From positions 1-42,736 of the forward strand of contig JAFGUB010000058.1 in the NCBI GenBank assembly GCA_016938735.1: a stretch of 42,736 nt of DNA, written 5' to 3'. Shown piece after piece: positions 15,205 to 23,604 of the stretch. This DNA is from Campylobacterales bacterium (GTDB taxonomy: Bacteria > Campylobacterota > Campylobacteria > Campylobacterales > Sulfurimonadaceae). Every line of letters starts with the position of its first letter. Position 1 is the stretch's first letter. The notes beneath the pieces were generated by a model, which did no database searches, had not been told where the DNA came from, and worked only from the letters and a program-made list of their open reading frames with translations. The position numbers and the translations under genes were made by a program.

Positions 15205-16248
15205 ATGAGAGTTTTAGGCTTTTTCCTTTTGGCGGTCGTGTCGGTTTATGCCGCAAAGATCAGCGACGTCGCCAATGTGGTCGGGATGCGTGACAACCAG
15301 TTGATTGGCTATTCGCTGGTGGTGGGTCTGAAAAAGACCGGCGACGGCACCACCTCGCAATTTACCCTGCAATCGATCTCCAACATGTTGCGCGCCATGA
15401 ATATTGACATGGCGCCCGCAGACATCAAATCCAAAAACGTCGCGGCGGTGGTGGTGACGGCCAAGCTCGGCGCTTTTTCGCGTCAGGGCGATAAATTCGA
15501 CATTATCGTCTCCTCTATCGGAGACGCCAAATCGCTCGAAGGCGGCACCTTGCTGATGACCCCGCTTAAAGGGGTGGATGGCAAGATTTACGCGCTGGGG
15601 CAGGGGCAGGTGAGCATCGGCGGCAAGAACGATCGTGGCGGTGCCGAGAGTCATCCGACGGCGGGCGTGGTCTTTGGCGGCGGTGTGGTCGAGCGCGAAA
15701 TCGCGCACGATCTGCACCATCAAGAGCGCATCACCCTCTCGCTCAAAGAGGCCAACTTCGCCAATGCCGTGGCGGTGCAGCAGAGCCTTAACAAGCGCTA
15801 TAAGGCAGAGATCGCCACGGCCATCGATCCGCGTACCATCGTCTGCAACCGACCTCAAGCGCTCTCGATGGTAGAATTTTTGGCAGAGGTCGAAGCCACT
15901 TCCATCGACTATCAAATTCCATTAAAGATCGTTATCAACGAGCGCACCGGCACCATTGTTTCGGGGATCGACATCGAGGTCAAGCCCATCGTCATCACCC
16001 ACGGCGACATTACGATCAAGATTCGCTCCGAAGAAGCACTGCCCGAGCTAGAGGGAGTCGTAAAGATCGATCCCGATATGGCCATAGGACTCAACGAAAA
16101 TGAGCTCTACACCAAAAAAGGGACAACCACCGTTGCTAACATCACACGGTCGCTTAAAAAGATGGGCGCGTCGCCTAAAGATATCATCTCCATCTTAGAG
16201 GCGATGAAGAGCGCCGGGGCCATTTCGGCTGAATTGGAGGTGATCTGA
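15205..16248 (+). CDS. flgI: Flagellar P-ring protein FlgI
   Basis: 347 residues with an N-terminal signal peptide (VLGFFLLAVVSVYAA) and the family start KISDVANVVGMRDNQLIGYSLVVGL. It forms the peptidoglycan ring around the flagellar rod in the periplasm. AAGGA precedes the ATG. It is the first gene of flgI-flgJ-(flgM-flgN-flgK), behind a sigma-54-type promoter, and its TGA overlaps the flgJ ATG. Confidence 0.97.
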   Translation: MRVLGFFLLAVVSVYAAKISDVANVVGMRDNQLIGYSLVVGLKKTGDGTTSQFTLQSISNMLRAMNIDMAPADIKSKNVAAVVVTAKLGAFSRQGDKFDIIVSSIGDAKSLEGGTLLMTPLKGVDGKIYALGQGQVSIGGKNDRGGAESHPTAGVVFGGGVVEREIAHDLHHQERITLSLKEANFANAVAVQQSLNKRYKAEIATAIDPRTIVCNRPQALSMVEFLAEVEATSIDYQIPLKIVINERTGTIVSGIDIEVKPIVITHGDITIKIRSEEALPELEGVVKIDPDMAIGLNENELYTKKGTTTVANITRSLKKMGASPKDIISILEAMKSAGAISAELEVI

Positions 16249-16541
16249 TGGATGCGATCTCACAGGCACTCTTTAGTAAGGATGCGCCGTCCATCAGCCC
16301 TTCAGAGCGCACGAAGGATTTGGCGCAGCTTAAAGAGAAGAGCGATCAGTTCGAGTCGATCATTATCAAAATGATGCTTGACAACGCCCTTGAAGAGACC
16401 GACAAGGGACTCTTTGGCAGCAAAGACCCAGGGGACCGCATCTATAAGTCGATGTACCGCGAAGAGTTGGCCAAAGCGAGCGCAGGGAGTTTCGGGTTTT
16501 CGGAGCTGCTCTTTGGTTATCTAAGTGAGAAACGAGACTAA
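16248..16541 (+). CDS. flgJ: Flagellar rod-binding protein FlgJ (short form)
   Basis: 97 residues corresponding to the N-terminal rod-capping domain only (FESIIIKMMLDNALEETDKGLFGSKDPGDRIYKSMYREELAK region). The muramidase domain of the enterobacterial protein is missing, as is usual in Campylobacterota. It assists rod assembly in the periplasm. The ATG overlaps the flgI stop, and its own stop lies in the sigma-28 promoter of flgM. Confidence 0.93.
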   Translation: MDAISQALFSKDAPSISPSERTKDLAQLKEKSDQFESIIIKMMLDNALEETDKGLFGSKDPGDRIYKSMYREELAKASAGSFGFSELLFGYLSEKRD

Positions 16542-16565
16542 AGTCTTGTGTTGCTTTGCCGATAT
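16539..16565 (+). promoter_or_regulatory. Sigma-28 (FliA) promoter upstream of flgM
   Basis: TAAA (16539-16542), exactly 15 bases, then GCCGATAT (16558-16565) matches the FliA consensus TAAA-N15-GCCGATAA. It starts at the flgJ stop codon and lies 60 bp before the flgM ATG. Sigma-28 control of its own anti-sigma factor gene gives feedback on late flagellar genes. Confidence 0.8.
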
Positions 16566-16625
16566 TGTGGGTATCAATCATAAACTCATAAAATGCCTGT
16601 TTTAAGGGCATTGGAAGGATCTGAG

Positions 16626-16823
16626 ATGATTTCTCAAGTCACCGCATCGGCAGCAAATGCTCTTTATCAGGAGAGCACCAAAAACGTTCAGAAAAGTAAC
16701 AGTGTGAGCAAACAAGGTGAGACCGGTCGGATCGAAACGATCAAGGCCGAGATCGAAAAAGGGGCTTACCGCGTCGATCTCGACGCGCTGGCCAAAAAAA
16801 TTGCCGAAGAGCTGATGCCCTAG
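16626..16823 (+). CDS. flgM: Anti-sigma-28 factor FlgM
   Basis: 65 residues. The C-terminal sigma-binding part is typical: RIETIKAEIEKGAYRVDLDALAKKIAEELM. FlgM holds FliA inactive until it is exported or titrated. The start is the ATG at 16626, after GGAAGGATCTG, rather than the in-frame start upstream. A sigma-28 promoter precedes it and flgN and flgK follow. Confidence 0.92.
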   Translation: MISQVTASAANALYQESTKNVQKSNSVSKQGETGRIETIKAEIEKGAYRVDLDALAKKIAEELMP

Positions 16824-16844
16824 GCACATACCACTGAGGAGTTT

Positions 16845-17276
16845 ATGATGTTAGAGCACCATCTTCACAGCGCCGTCAAGGATCTTCAAGACCTGATCGC
16901 CATTTCCCAAAGCGACATTGAAGATATACGTTTGGCGCGCCACGACGATCAATTCGCCCGGCTTGAGATGAAAGCCGAGAGGCTCAAAAGTTTTGAAGCC
17001 AAAAAAGCGATGATCGATCATGAGATCTCCAAAAAGATGAGTGCCAACCCGAACATGGGCCTTGCAGAACTGCTCACTCCTCAAGAACAGCAGGCACTTG
17101 AAAAGCTCAAAAGCAATCTTGCGGCCCTGCGCGAGGTGAATCAACACTACGCCAAGATGGTGGCGAGTGTCGGTGCTTTTTATAACGCCCTGCTCGAACG
17201 CGTGGTGCCGACTGAGATGCAAGGATATAAAAAAGTGGTCTCCAAAGAGGCCTCCTTTTTGAAAGTGAGGGTGTGA
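16845..17276 (+). CDS. flgN: Flagellar export chaperone FlgN-like
   Basis: 143 residues, almost wholly helical, ending in the FlgN-type C-terminal region (YNALLERVVPTEMQGYKKV). FlgN binds the hook-filament junction proteins FlgK and FlgL in the cytosol before export. Sequence conservation is low in this family, so the call depends partly on its place between flgM and flgK. GAGGAG precedes the ATG; a second ATG follows at once. Its TGA overlaps the flgK ATG. Confidence 0.82.
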   Translation: MMLEHHLHSAVKDLQDLIAISQSDIEDIRLARHDDQFARLEMKAERLKSFEAKKAMIDHEISKKMSANPNMGLAELLTPQEQQALEKLKSNLAALREVNQHYAKMVASVGAFYNALLERVVPTEMQGYKKVVSKEASFLKVRV

Positions 17277-19117
17277 TGGCTTCGATTTTTAACGCGCTGC
17301 ATATCGGCTACAGCGGCCTTAATGCGGCGCAGGTTGGCATCAATGTCACCGGGCATAACATCGCCAACGCCGAGACCGAAGGCTATACCAGACAGCGCGT
17401 CGTGACTCAGGCGTCCAGACCCAGTTCGCTCACCACGGGTATCAGCGGCAATGGGGTGAGCATCACCGAAATTGCGCGGGTTTTTGACCATTACGTTTAT
17501 GACCGCTACGTCTCCGTCAGCGAGAGCAAGACCAACTCTGACTTCAAACGCAACACCCTAGAGACCCTCTCAAGCTATTTTCCCGAGATCGACGGAGTGG
17601 GGATCAAAGCGGATCTCAACCGCTACTTCGATCTGTGGCAATCTTTTGCCGACAATCCCGACAACGAAGCGATGAAGATTGCGCTTGCACAACAGACCCA
17701 AACCCTCTCTCAAAACATCTTTCAGACCCGTGAAAAGGTGGTAACGCAGCAAAGCACGCTCGATGAGCAGATGGTAACGCTGGTTGATGAGGTCAATAAG
17801 ATCGCCAAAGAGATCGCCGCGCTCAATGTCTCTATCAATGAGATTGAGAGTACCAGCACCGACAACGCCAACGACCTGCGTGATCGACGTAACCTGCTTG
17901 AGAAGAGTATGGCCGATTTGATCGGCGCAGATTCTTTTGAGGGACTGATTGAGACCAATACCCCCGTCGATCCCAATATCGCCATCAAAAGCGGCAGCTA
18001 CTCTTTACATGTAGCGGGTTTTAACATCGTAGACGGCGGGAGTTTTCATCCTATCGGTGTCACCACCGTTAGCGATGCGGGGGGCTTTCATGACCTTTAC
18101 TACGAGCGCCAAGACGGCGTGCAGATCCCGTTTGAGCAGAGCATCAAAGGGGGCAAAATAGGGGCGATTCTTGAGCTGCGCGGTACGGATCGCAATACCC
18201 TGACCGGTGAAGCCGAAAACGGCATTTTGCACGATACGGTCAAGATGCTTGACAGCTTCGCAACAGGACTCATTGAGCACACCAACAATATTTATGCCGG
18301 TAGTGCCACCGCCTCGATGCGTTCGGATCAGCAGGGGTTTGATCAGACTGTACCGCTGCGCAATAGCGGTTTGAACATCAACAACGGCAGTTTTGATCTG
18401 AAAGTGTATGACAACAGCGGCATGGTCGTAGCGGTACGCTCCATCACCATCGACAGTTCGACCGCTTTTGGGGACGCGCTTACGCCGGGCAGCATCATCG
18501 GCCAAATTGCGGCACTTGCCGATGACAATCAAGACGGAAGCGGTATTAACGATATTGACGACTTGATCCATGCGGAGTTCAACGGCGGCTATTTTTCGCT
18601 CTCCTTGCAAGATGATCTGGCGGCGCAGGGGTATCGCTTCTCAATCGTCGATGAGGGGAGCAATTTCGCCGGAGCTCTGGGGATGCACCGCTTTTTTGAG
18701 GGCAACGATGCACGAACGATCGGATTGGATTATACGCTTGCTACAGATACTTCAAAAATTTCTGCCGCTGCCGTACCGGTTGCCGGAGACAACCAGATCG
18801 CTACGCAGATGGTCGATATGCAGTTTCAGGATATCACCTTTTACAGTGATGGCGGCACCATGAACGATTCGGTGTATGGTTTTTTCGATTCCATCGTCAC
18901 CTCAGTCGGCACTAAAACCAATGCGGAAATCATCCGTAACGATGCGCTGCTGGCACAGTTTAACAGCATTACGATGGAGTATGAGTCGGTCTCCAAGGTG
19001 AGCCTCGATGAGGAGCTTACCAACCTTATTCGCTATCAGACCTCATACGGAGCCGCAGCGAAGGTGATCAGCACCGTCGATCAGATGATGACGACACTAC
19101 TGGGCATCAAGCAATAG
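17276..19117 (+). CDS. flgK: Flagellar hook-associated protein 1, FlgK
   Basis: 613 residues. The N terminus has the rod/hook/HAP signature (IFNALHIGYSGLNAAQVGINVTGHNIANAETEGYTRQ) and the C terminus the matching coiled-coil region ending LIRYQTSYGAAAKVISTVDQMMTTLLGI. FlgK joins hook and filament outside the cell and is a flagellar type III export substrate. The ATG at 17276 (ATGA overlap with flgN) is preferred over GTG at 17273. A near-palindrome TTACATGTAG occurs at 18005-18014 as Leu-His-Val. Confidence 0.97.
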   Translation: MASIFNALHIGYSGLNAAQVGINVTGHNIANAETEGYTRQRVVTQASRPSSLTTGISGNGVSITEIARVFDHYVYDRYVSVSESKTNSDFKRNTLETLSSYFPEIDGVGIKADLNRYFDLWQSFADNPDNEAMKIALAQQTQTLSQNIFQTREKVVTQQSTLDEQMVTLVDEVNKIAKEIAALNVSINEIESTSTDNANDLRDRRNLLEKSMADLIGADSFEGLIETNTPVDPNIAIKSGSYSLHVAGFNIVDGGSFHPIGVTTVSDAGGFHDLYYERQDGVQIPFEQSIKGGKIGAILELRGTDRNTLTGEAENGILHDTVKMLDSFATGLIEHTNNIYAGSATASMRSDQQGFDQTVPLRNSGLNINNGSFDLKVYDNSGMVVAVRSITIDSSTAFGDALTPGSIIGQIAALADDNQDGSGINDIDDLIHAEFNGGYFSLSLQDDLAAQGYRFSIVDEGSNFAGALGMHRFFEGNDARTIGLDYTLATDTSKISAAAVPVAGDNQIATQMVDMQFQDITFYSDGGTMNDSVYGFFDSIVTSVGTKTNAEIIRNDALLAQFNSITMEYESVSKVSLDEELTNLIRYQTSYGAAAKVISTVDQMMTTLLGIKQ

Positions 19118-19120
19118 ATT

Positions 19121-19918
19121 ATGCCCCGCTTCAGTATTGCACTGCTGCTCTCAATCGTGCTTGCGGTCGTGTTCGGCGCTCTTTTTTGGCCGCATTCTTC
19201 TTATACTTTTGATGCCGATGCGATTTTGCTGCCGCCCTCGTGGGAACATCCGTTTGGTACCGATCGATTGGGGCGCGATCTGCTCGCAAGGGTGATCGAA
19301 GGGGGAAGGGTATCGCTGCTGATCGGGATCGGCAGCGCCTTGGTCTCTTCACTGACAGGTCTCGTTTTGGGGGCTACGGCGGGCTATTTTCGAGGTACGG
19401 TCGATAAACTGTTTGTCGTAGCGGTGGATCTTTTTTTGACCTTTCCGACCTTCTTTTTGCTGCTGGCTTTGGCGAGCTACATGAACGCTTCGGTGTGGGT
19501 ACTGATTTTTATCATCTCCGTGACGGGCTGGATGACGACGGCGCGGCTGATCCGCTCCGAGAGTTTTGCCATCACGCAGCGACCCTACATCAAAATTTTG
19601 AGTATCGCCGGAGTGTCGCGTAGTAAAATTATCTTCAAATACTATACACCACTGCTTGCGCCGATTGTGTTGGTGAGTTTCACCTTCGGGGTGGGTGGCG
19701 CCATTTTGGCGGAGTCGGGGCTAAGCTTTTTGGGGCTGGGGATCGTTGCGCCGCAAATGAGCTGGGGCACCATTCTCAGCGGCGGCAAAGAGGTGATCGA
19801 TATTGCGTGGTGGGTTAGCTTCTTTCCGGGTTTGATGATCTTTTTGGTGACGCTTTCACTCATGAATCTCTCAAATTACCTTCAGCAGCGCACCAACCGC
19901 AAGGAACTGCAACTTTAA
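19121..19918 (+). CDS. ABC transporter permease, DppC/OppC family
   Basis: 265 residues with about six membrane segments, the family start HPFGTDRLGRDLLARVIEGGRVSLLIG and the EAA-type coupling loop (ARLIRSESFAITQRPYIKILSIAGVSRSKII). These proteins form one of two membrane subunits of dipeptide, oligopeptide or nickel importers. No partner permease, ATPase or binding protein lies nearby. It starts 3 bp after the flgK stop without an obvious ribosome site, suggesting coupling to the flagellar transcript. The substrate cannot be told. Confidence 0.9.
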   Translation: MPRFSIALLLSIVLAVVFGALFWPHSSYTFDADAILLPPSWEHPFGTDRLGRDLLARVIEGGRVSLLIGIGSALVSSLTGLVLGATAGYFRGTVDKLFVVAVDLFLTFPTFFLLLALASYMNASVWVLIFIISVTGWMTTARLIRSESFAITQRPYIKILSIAGVSRSKIIFKYYTPLLAPIVLVSFTFGVGGAILAESGLSFLGLGIVAPQMSWGTILSGGKEVIDIAWWVSFFPGLMIFLVTLSLMNLSNYLQQRTNRKELQL

Positions 19919-19933
19919 GATACGGAGAATCTG

Positions 19934-20965
19934 ATGCCACAATCTCACACGCTTTCTCATACCGTTGTGACGCTTGCCGCTTTGGTGGTGATCCTTGCTG
20001 GTGTCAAGGCTGCCGCATCAATCATCGAGCCTTTTTTGCTTTCGCTCTTTTTGGCGGTCATTATTGCGCCGATGTTGCAGTGGCTTCAGGCCAAAGGCGT
20101 CGGTGCGGCTATGGCTTTGACGCTGGTGATCGCTGTGGTGTTGATTGTGGTGCTTGGGCTTGGCATGTTGATCGCTTCAAGCATTCAAGACTTTAGCAGC
20201 CATCTTACGTTTTATCAGTCGCGTCTGGAGGGGCGTTTTGCGGGTCTTGGAGCGCAGATGCAGGAGTGGGGCGTGGCACTGCCCCAGGCACCTTTGGCCG
20301 CCGACAGCCAAAAGATGATGGCGCTCGCTTCGGTGGGGCTTAAGGGTTTGGGTTCGGTTGTGGCCGACTCCTTGGTGATTTTGTTTATGGTCATCTTTAT
20401 GTTACTTGAAGCGACCCATTTCACACAGAAGATCCGGCTGATCGATGCGCATGAAGCGCGCTGGGCGCGGATGATGGAGGTGGCGCACAAGATCAAGCAC
20501 TATATGGTGCTCAAGAGTCTGATGTCGGCGGCAACGGGCGCGCTGGTGTGGGTGACGCTCTGGCTTTTTGGGCTTGATTATGCGGTGCTTTGGGGCGTTC
20601 TGGCCTTTTTTCTCAACTTTGTACCCAATATCGGCTCACTCCTTGCGGCGGTGCCCGCAGTGCTTTTGGCGGTGGTACAGCTAGGGTTCGCCCACGCCAT
20701 CTGGATCGCACTGGCTTATGTGGCGATCAATACGGTGATCGGATCGGTGATCGAGACGAAAGTGATAGGCAAAGGGCTGGGACTTTCAACCTTGGTGGTC
20801 TTTTTGTCGCTCATCTTCTGGGGCTGGCTGCTGGGGCCTGTGGGGATGCTGCTCTCCATTCCGCTGACCATCATGGCCAAAATTGCTTGTGAAGGGTGGA
20901 ACCAAACAGCGTGGATCGCCGTGATGCTAGGCAGTGGTGAAGAAGCGTCAGCACCGCAGCGCTAA
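19934..20965 (+). CDS. AI-2E family transporter (PerM-type permease)
   Basis: 343 residues with about seven hydrophobic segments and the AI-2E/PerM features: N-terminal IEPFLLSLFLAVIIAPMLQWL, and the C-terminal NFVPNIGSLLAAVPAVLLAVV and IETKVIGKGLGLSTLVVFLSLIFWGWLLGPVGMLLSIPLT. Members have been linked to export of autoinducer-2 or to Na+/H+ exchange; the substrate is uncertain. Start ATG with GGAG upstream, 15 bp after the ABC permease. Its stop codon is inside an inverted repeat shared with the convergent neighbour. Confidence 0.92.
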   Translation: MPQSHTLSHTVVTLAALVVILAGVKAAASIIEPFLLSLFLAVIIAPMLQWLQAKGVGAAMALTLVIAVVLIVVLGLGMLIASSIQDFSSHLTFYQSRLEGRFAGLGAQMQEWGVALPQAPLAADSQKMMALASVGLKGLGSVVADSLVILFMVIFMLLEATHFTQKIRLIDAHEARWARMMEVAHKIKHYMVLKSLMSAATGALVWVTLWLFGLDYAVLWGVLAFFLNFVPNIGSLLAAVPAVLLAVVQLGFAHAIWIALAYVAINTVIGSVIETKVIGKGLGLSTLVVFLSLIFWGWLLGPVGMLLSIPLTIMAKIACEGWNQTAWIAVMLGSGEEASAPQR

Positions 20966-20985
20966 GCGTTACATGTAAGGCTTAG
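20962..20985. repeat. Inverted repeat built on TTACATGTAA between convergent genes
   Basis: CTAAGC and GCTTAG flank G-TTACATGTAA-G, giving a 24-base near-perfect palindrome (only the G/G pair breaks it). It contains the stop codons of both convergent genes. RNA from either strand could form a hairpin with a CATG loop. No T-run follows on either side, so ordinary Rho-independent termination is not assured. Confidence 0.85.
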
Positions 20986-22160
20986 ACGAGGATGTGAGCG
21001 ACGAATTTGCTCATGTTGTCCATGATCGTTCCGCCGCGACGAAAGCCCAGCCCACACGCTTCATAGGCAAAAAAGACACCCGCTTGGTAAGCGTGACCTT
21101 CGCGGTCTTTGACGAATTCGACATACTCCTGATAGAGTGCTTTGTAGTTGCCATAAGGGCCGTCGCGCTCGGCGATTATCGCGCCGTTGGCATCAAAGAT
21201 ACGGGTGTTGGCCCCTTCTCGTCCGAAACAGCGCTTTTCGACATGGCCAAGCCCTTTGAGCGGTTCAAAGGAGGTGTGCAGCAGATAGGGCGATTCGGGA
21301 AAGAGGTCGCAGAGGATCTTCATCATCCCTTTGGATTGGAACAGCAGGGTGTAGGCGGGGTTGAGGATGATCGCTTTTTGGTTGAGCATGATCTGCTCTA
21401 ACAGCATCGCCAACTCCGGTTCGGCTGAGCCGATCTCTTCCCAAGGATAGAGCTTGAACCAGTACTCATAGGGGTTGTCGTGCGCATCGCAGATCCCCTC
21501 TTCATCGAAGCGGACACGATCGAGAAATTCAAATCCGGTGTTGAATCCCGCGTCGGTGGCAATCTGGCGCAGCAGCCTTGTGGTGGTCTCCTCTTCGGCA
21601 TTGCCCTCGACGCTGGAGAAGAGAATTTTCCAGCCGTCATAGAGTTTTTCAAACTCCTGCGGATCGTCAAAAAGGGTGATAAGGCGACGAAAGTTATCGC
21701 TAAGCGCCTGATAGACGTTGTTGAACTGTCGTTCCTCATCCATGCCGTTGTGTTTGAGCAGCGCCCACTGTAGCACGGCGGTTTCAAAGAGCGACGTTGG
21801 GGTGTCGGCGTTGAACTCGATGAGTTTGATCGGTGCGCCGTCGATACCGCCACTGAGGTCGAAGCGTCCGTAGAGGTGCCAATGCACATCATTTTCCCAG
21901 CTCTTTTTGATCGGCTCGATCAGATTAAAAGGGATCCCCAGCTCAAAAAAGAGGTTGTTGTCGATGACATACTGCGCCGCTTCGACATACATATCATAAA
22001 GGGTATTGGCCGCTTCGTAGTACGCTTCGGCCTCAGCGTCGCTTACATGTAAGAGTTTATCGGCGATATATTTGCTCTGATCGTTGTCGGTGTGCCATGC
22101 AAACCCAAGCGCTTCAAGGGTTGCATCATCAATAGGGCGGATCGATTCAAAACTCAGCAT
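20982..22160 (-). CDS. Glutathionylspermidine synthase-like ATP-grasp protein (YgiC/YjfC family)
   Basis: 392 residues with the family features FDLSGGIDGAPIKLIEFNADTPTSLFETA, the ATP-grasp core and the late KPxxGREG-like region (VEKRCFGREGANTRI). Family members form amide bonds with ATP; E. coli YgiC pairs with the lipoprotein YgiB and its true substrate is unknown. Here it follows the UPF0323 lipoprotein gene by 3 bp, the same pairing as in Campylobacter. It is the last gene of a minus-strand operon starting with carB. A TTACATGTAA palindrome encodes Leu-His-Val near the N terminus (22043-22052). Confidence 0.92.
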   Translation of the reverse strand: MLSFESIRPIDDATLEALGFAWHTDNDQSKYIADKLLHVSDAEAEAYYEAANTLYDMYVEAAQYVIDNNLFFELGIPFNLIEPIKKSWENDVHWHLYGRFDLSGGIDGAPIKLIEFNADTPTSLFETAVLQWALLKHNGMDEERQFNNVYQALSDNFRRLITLFDDPQEFEKLYDGWKILFSSVEGNAEEETTTRLLRQIATDAGFNTGFEFLDRVRFDEEGICDAHDNPYEYWFKLYPWEEIGSAEPELAMLLEQIMLNQKAIILNPAYTLLFQSKGMMKILCDLFPESPYLLHTSFEPLKGLGHVEKRCFGREGANTRIFDANGAIIAERDGPYGNYKALYQEYVEFVKDREGHAYQAGVFFAYEACGLGFRRGGTIMDNMSKFVAHILV

Positions 22161-22163
22161 GAT

Positions 22164-22730
22164 TTAGGCTCCGTAGGTGGTGGGAGAGGTTTTGGAAGGG
22201 GATTGCTTGGTATCGCCGAAGTAGCTTTTTTTCTGGGTGTTGCTGCCTGCGGGGGCAGCGCCCGTTTTGCTCGCGTGGTAGGCGGAGCGGTTGACGCTGT
22301 CTTGATTACGTTTAAAATTGCTGTTGTTCATGAGTGCATTACCGATCATATTGCCCAGCAGCGACCCTGCGGCAACGGCGAGAATTGTACCTGCCAGTCC
22401 CATACCCGCGTCACTTGGCGGTGCGTTGAGTTCGGATTGGCCCGCTTGTACCTTCTCATACTCCTGTTGGGCCAGCGCCTTCATCTCCTCTTCGCTCATG
22501 ATGCGTTCAGTGACGTTGCCCTGAGCGTCGCGCTCGCGGATGATGGCGCGGTTGGGGTCCTCAGTGGGCATCTCCTCAACCACCTTGTAACCGCCGTTGG
22601 GTTCTTGTTCGATCACCAAAAAGCGATTTTGCGGCTCTTGCTGCTCAGTCGCGCAGCCTCCAAGTAGACTCATGACGACCACGCCGACACTTCCCAGCGA
22701 AGCCGAACCGATGGTGTTGATATGTTTCAT
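22164..22730 (-). CDS. UPF0323 family lipoprotein
   Basis: 188 residues. The N-terminal signal ends in a lipobox (SLLGGC, Cys about 25), followed by FLVIEQEPNGGYKVVEEMPTEDPNR and RDAQGNVTERIMSEEEM, typical of UPF0323/DUF1190 proteins of Campylobacterota. The middle has a glycine-rich hydrophobic stretch (GLAGTILAVAAGSLLGNMIGN). It is anchored to a membrane; exact function unknown. It overlaps the upstream gene by 4 bases and precedes the YgiC-like gene, so it is probably a functional partner. Confidence 0.9.
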   Translation of the reverse strand: MKHINTIGSASLGSVGVVVMSLLGGCATEQQEPQNRFLVIEQEPNGGYKVVEEMPTEDPNRAIIRERDAQGNVTERIMSEEEMKALAQQEYEKVQAGQSELNAPPSDAGMGLAGTILAVAAGSLLGNMIGNALMNNSNFKRNQDSVNRSAYHASKTGAAPAGSNTQKKSYFGDTKQSPSKTSPTTYGA

Positions 22731-23170
22731 GGTTTGAGATCCTTTTTGTCTAAAGTGATCAGACGCCCCAGCTCATCATCAAAGAGCGTGACCTGATGGC
22801 GTCCCTCATAAAAAAGTGTGCCGTAGTATACATGACGACCATCGCTAAAACGTACATTGTCGCGTTGCAAAAGCGCTTTTCCTGCCGTTTCACCAAAAGA
22901 TGGGATCAATAGCAGCAGTACGGGAATAAAAAATAAGCCATAGAGAGTGACGGTGAGTTTTTGACTACGCACATAGACGGCGACCACGCCCAGTAGCAGC
23001 GTCAGCGCGAGAAGAAGGTAAGGGTTTTGGTGTTCTGCAAAAAAGGTGTTGTAGTACTCGCTGATGCCGTAGCGTTCAAGATAGTGCAGCTTGATGGCGA
23101 GCAGGGTGAGAAAATCAAGAATCATCGTGAAAAAGGCACCGGTGAGCAGCGCTTGCAGCAAACGGATCAT
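22727..23170 (-). CDS. Hypothetical membrane protein (DUF2177-like membrane part)
   Basis: 147 residues with about three membrane segments (LLQALLTGAFFTMILDFLTLLAI, NPYLLLALTLLLGVVAVYV, VTLYGLFFIPVLLLLIP) and a soluble beta-rich tail of about 50 residues (YYGTLFYEGRHQVTLFDDELGRLITLDKKDL). The resemblance of the membrane part to DUF2177 is weak; no family is certain. ATGA overlaps with both neighbours place it in the carB operon. Confidence 0.75.
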   Translation of the reverse strand: MIRLLQALLTGAFFTMILDFLTLLAIKLHYLERYGISEYYNTFFAEHQNPYLLLALTLLLGVVAVYVRSQKLTVTLYGLFFIPVLLLLIPSFGETAGKALLQRDNVRFSDGRHVYYGTLFYEGRHQVTLFDDELGRLITLDKKDLKP

Positions 23171-23604
23171 CGTAGCCTCTTGGCGCGGGTGTGGCCCAAA
23201 CGTATGATGCGTGATGGGGTGCGTTCACTAAGCCCGCGCCCATCGGTCACGACCACGTCGGCGCAAGCGTGCGCAAATTCGGCGTCGTAGCGCGTGCCTG
23301 AAGCATTGGCAGAGGTGGAGTAGCACCACTCAAGACGCCGCACGAAGCGCAGATGGATCGGATCATGGACGACCCGTAGGGCTTGATCTTTGTAGACAAA
23401 GGTGCAGGCTTGGGCACGGCGTACAAGGTTTTTGTGCGCGTTTGGAACGCGTATAAAACGATTGAGGGTTTTAAAGGAGTCGCAGACTTTCAAAAAAGGT
23501 TTTTGCGGCGGTCTCGATTTGGCCTCAGCCAGACGGGCACTGCTACGCGAAAGAAAACCGACCGTCGTATCGGTTTGGATCAGATAGACGGCCTCTTCGC
23601 TCAT
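23167..23604 (-). CDS. Short Sua5/YrdC-type threonylcarbamoyl-AMP synthase
   Basis: 145 residues with the Sua5/YciO/YrdC fold: [16 protein letters not shown], the KPFLKVC segment and the STSANASG motif that contacts ATP. TsaC/Sua5 makes threonylcarbamoyl-AMP for the t6A modification of ANN-reading tRNAs. It is shorter than TsaC of E. coli (190), as is common in Campylobacterota, and could be the sole copy. It overlaps the carB stop by 4 bases and the next gene by 4. Confidence 0.87.
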   Translation of the reverse strand: MSEEAVYLIQTDTTVGFLSRSSARLAEAKSRPPQKPFLKVCDSFKTLNRFIRVPNAHKNLVRRAQACTFVYKDQALRVVHDPIHLRFVRRLEWCYSTSANASGTRYDAEFAHACADVVVTDGRGLSERTPSRIIRLGHTRAKRLR

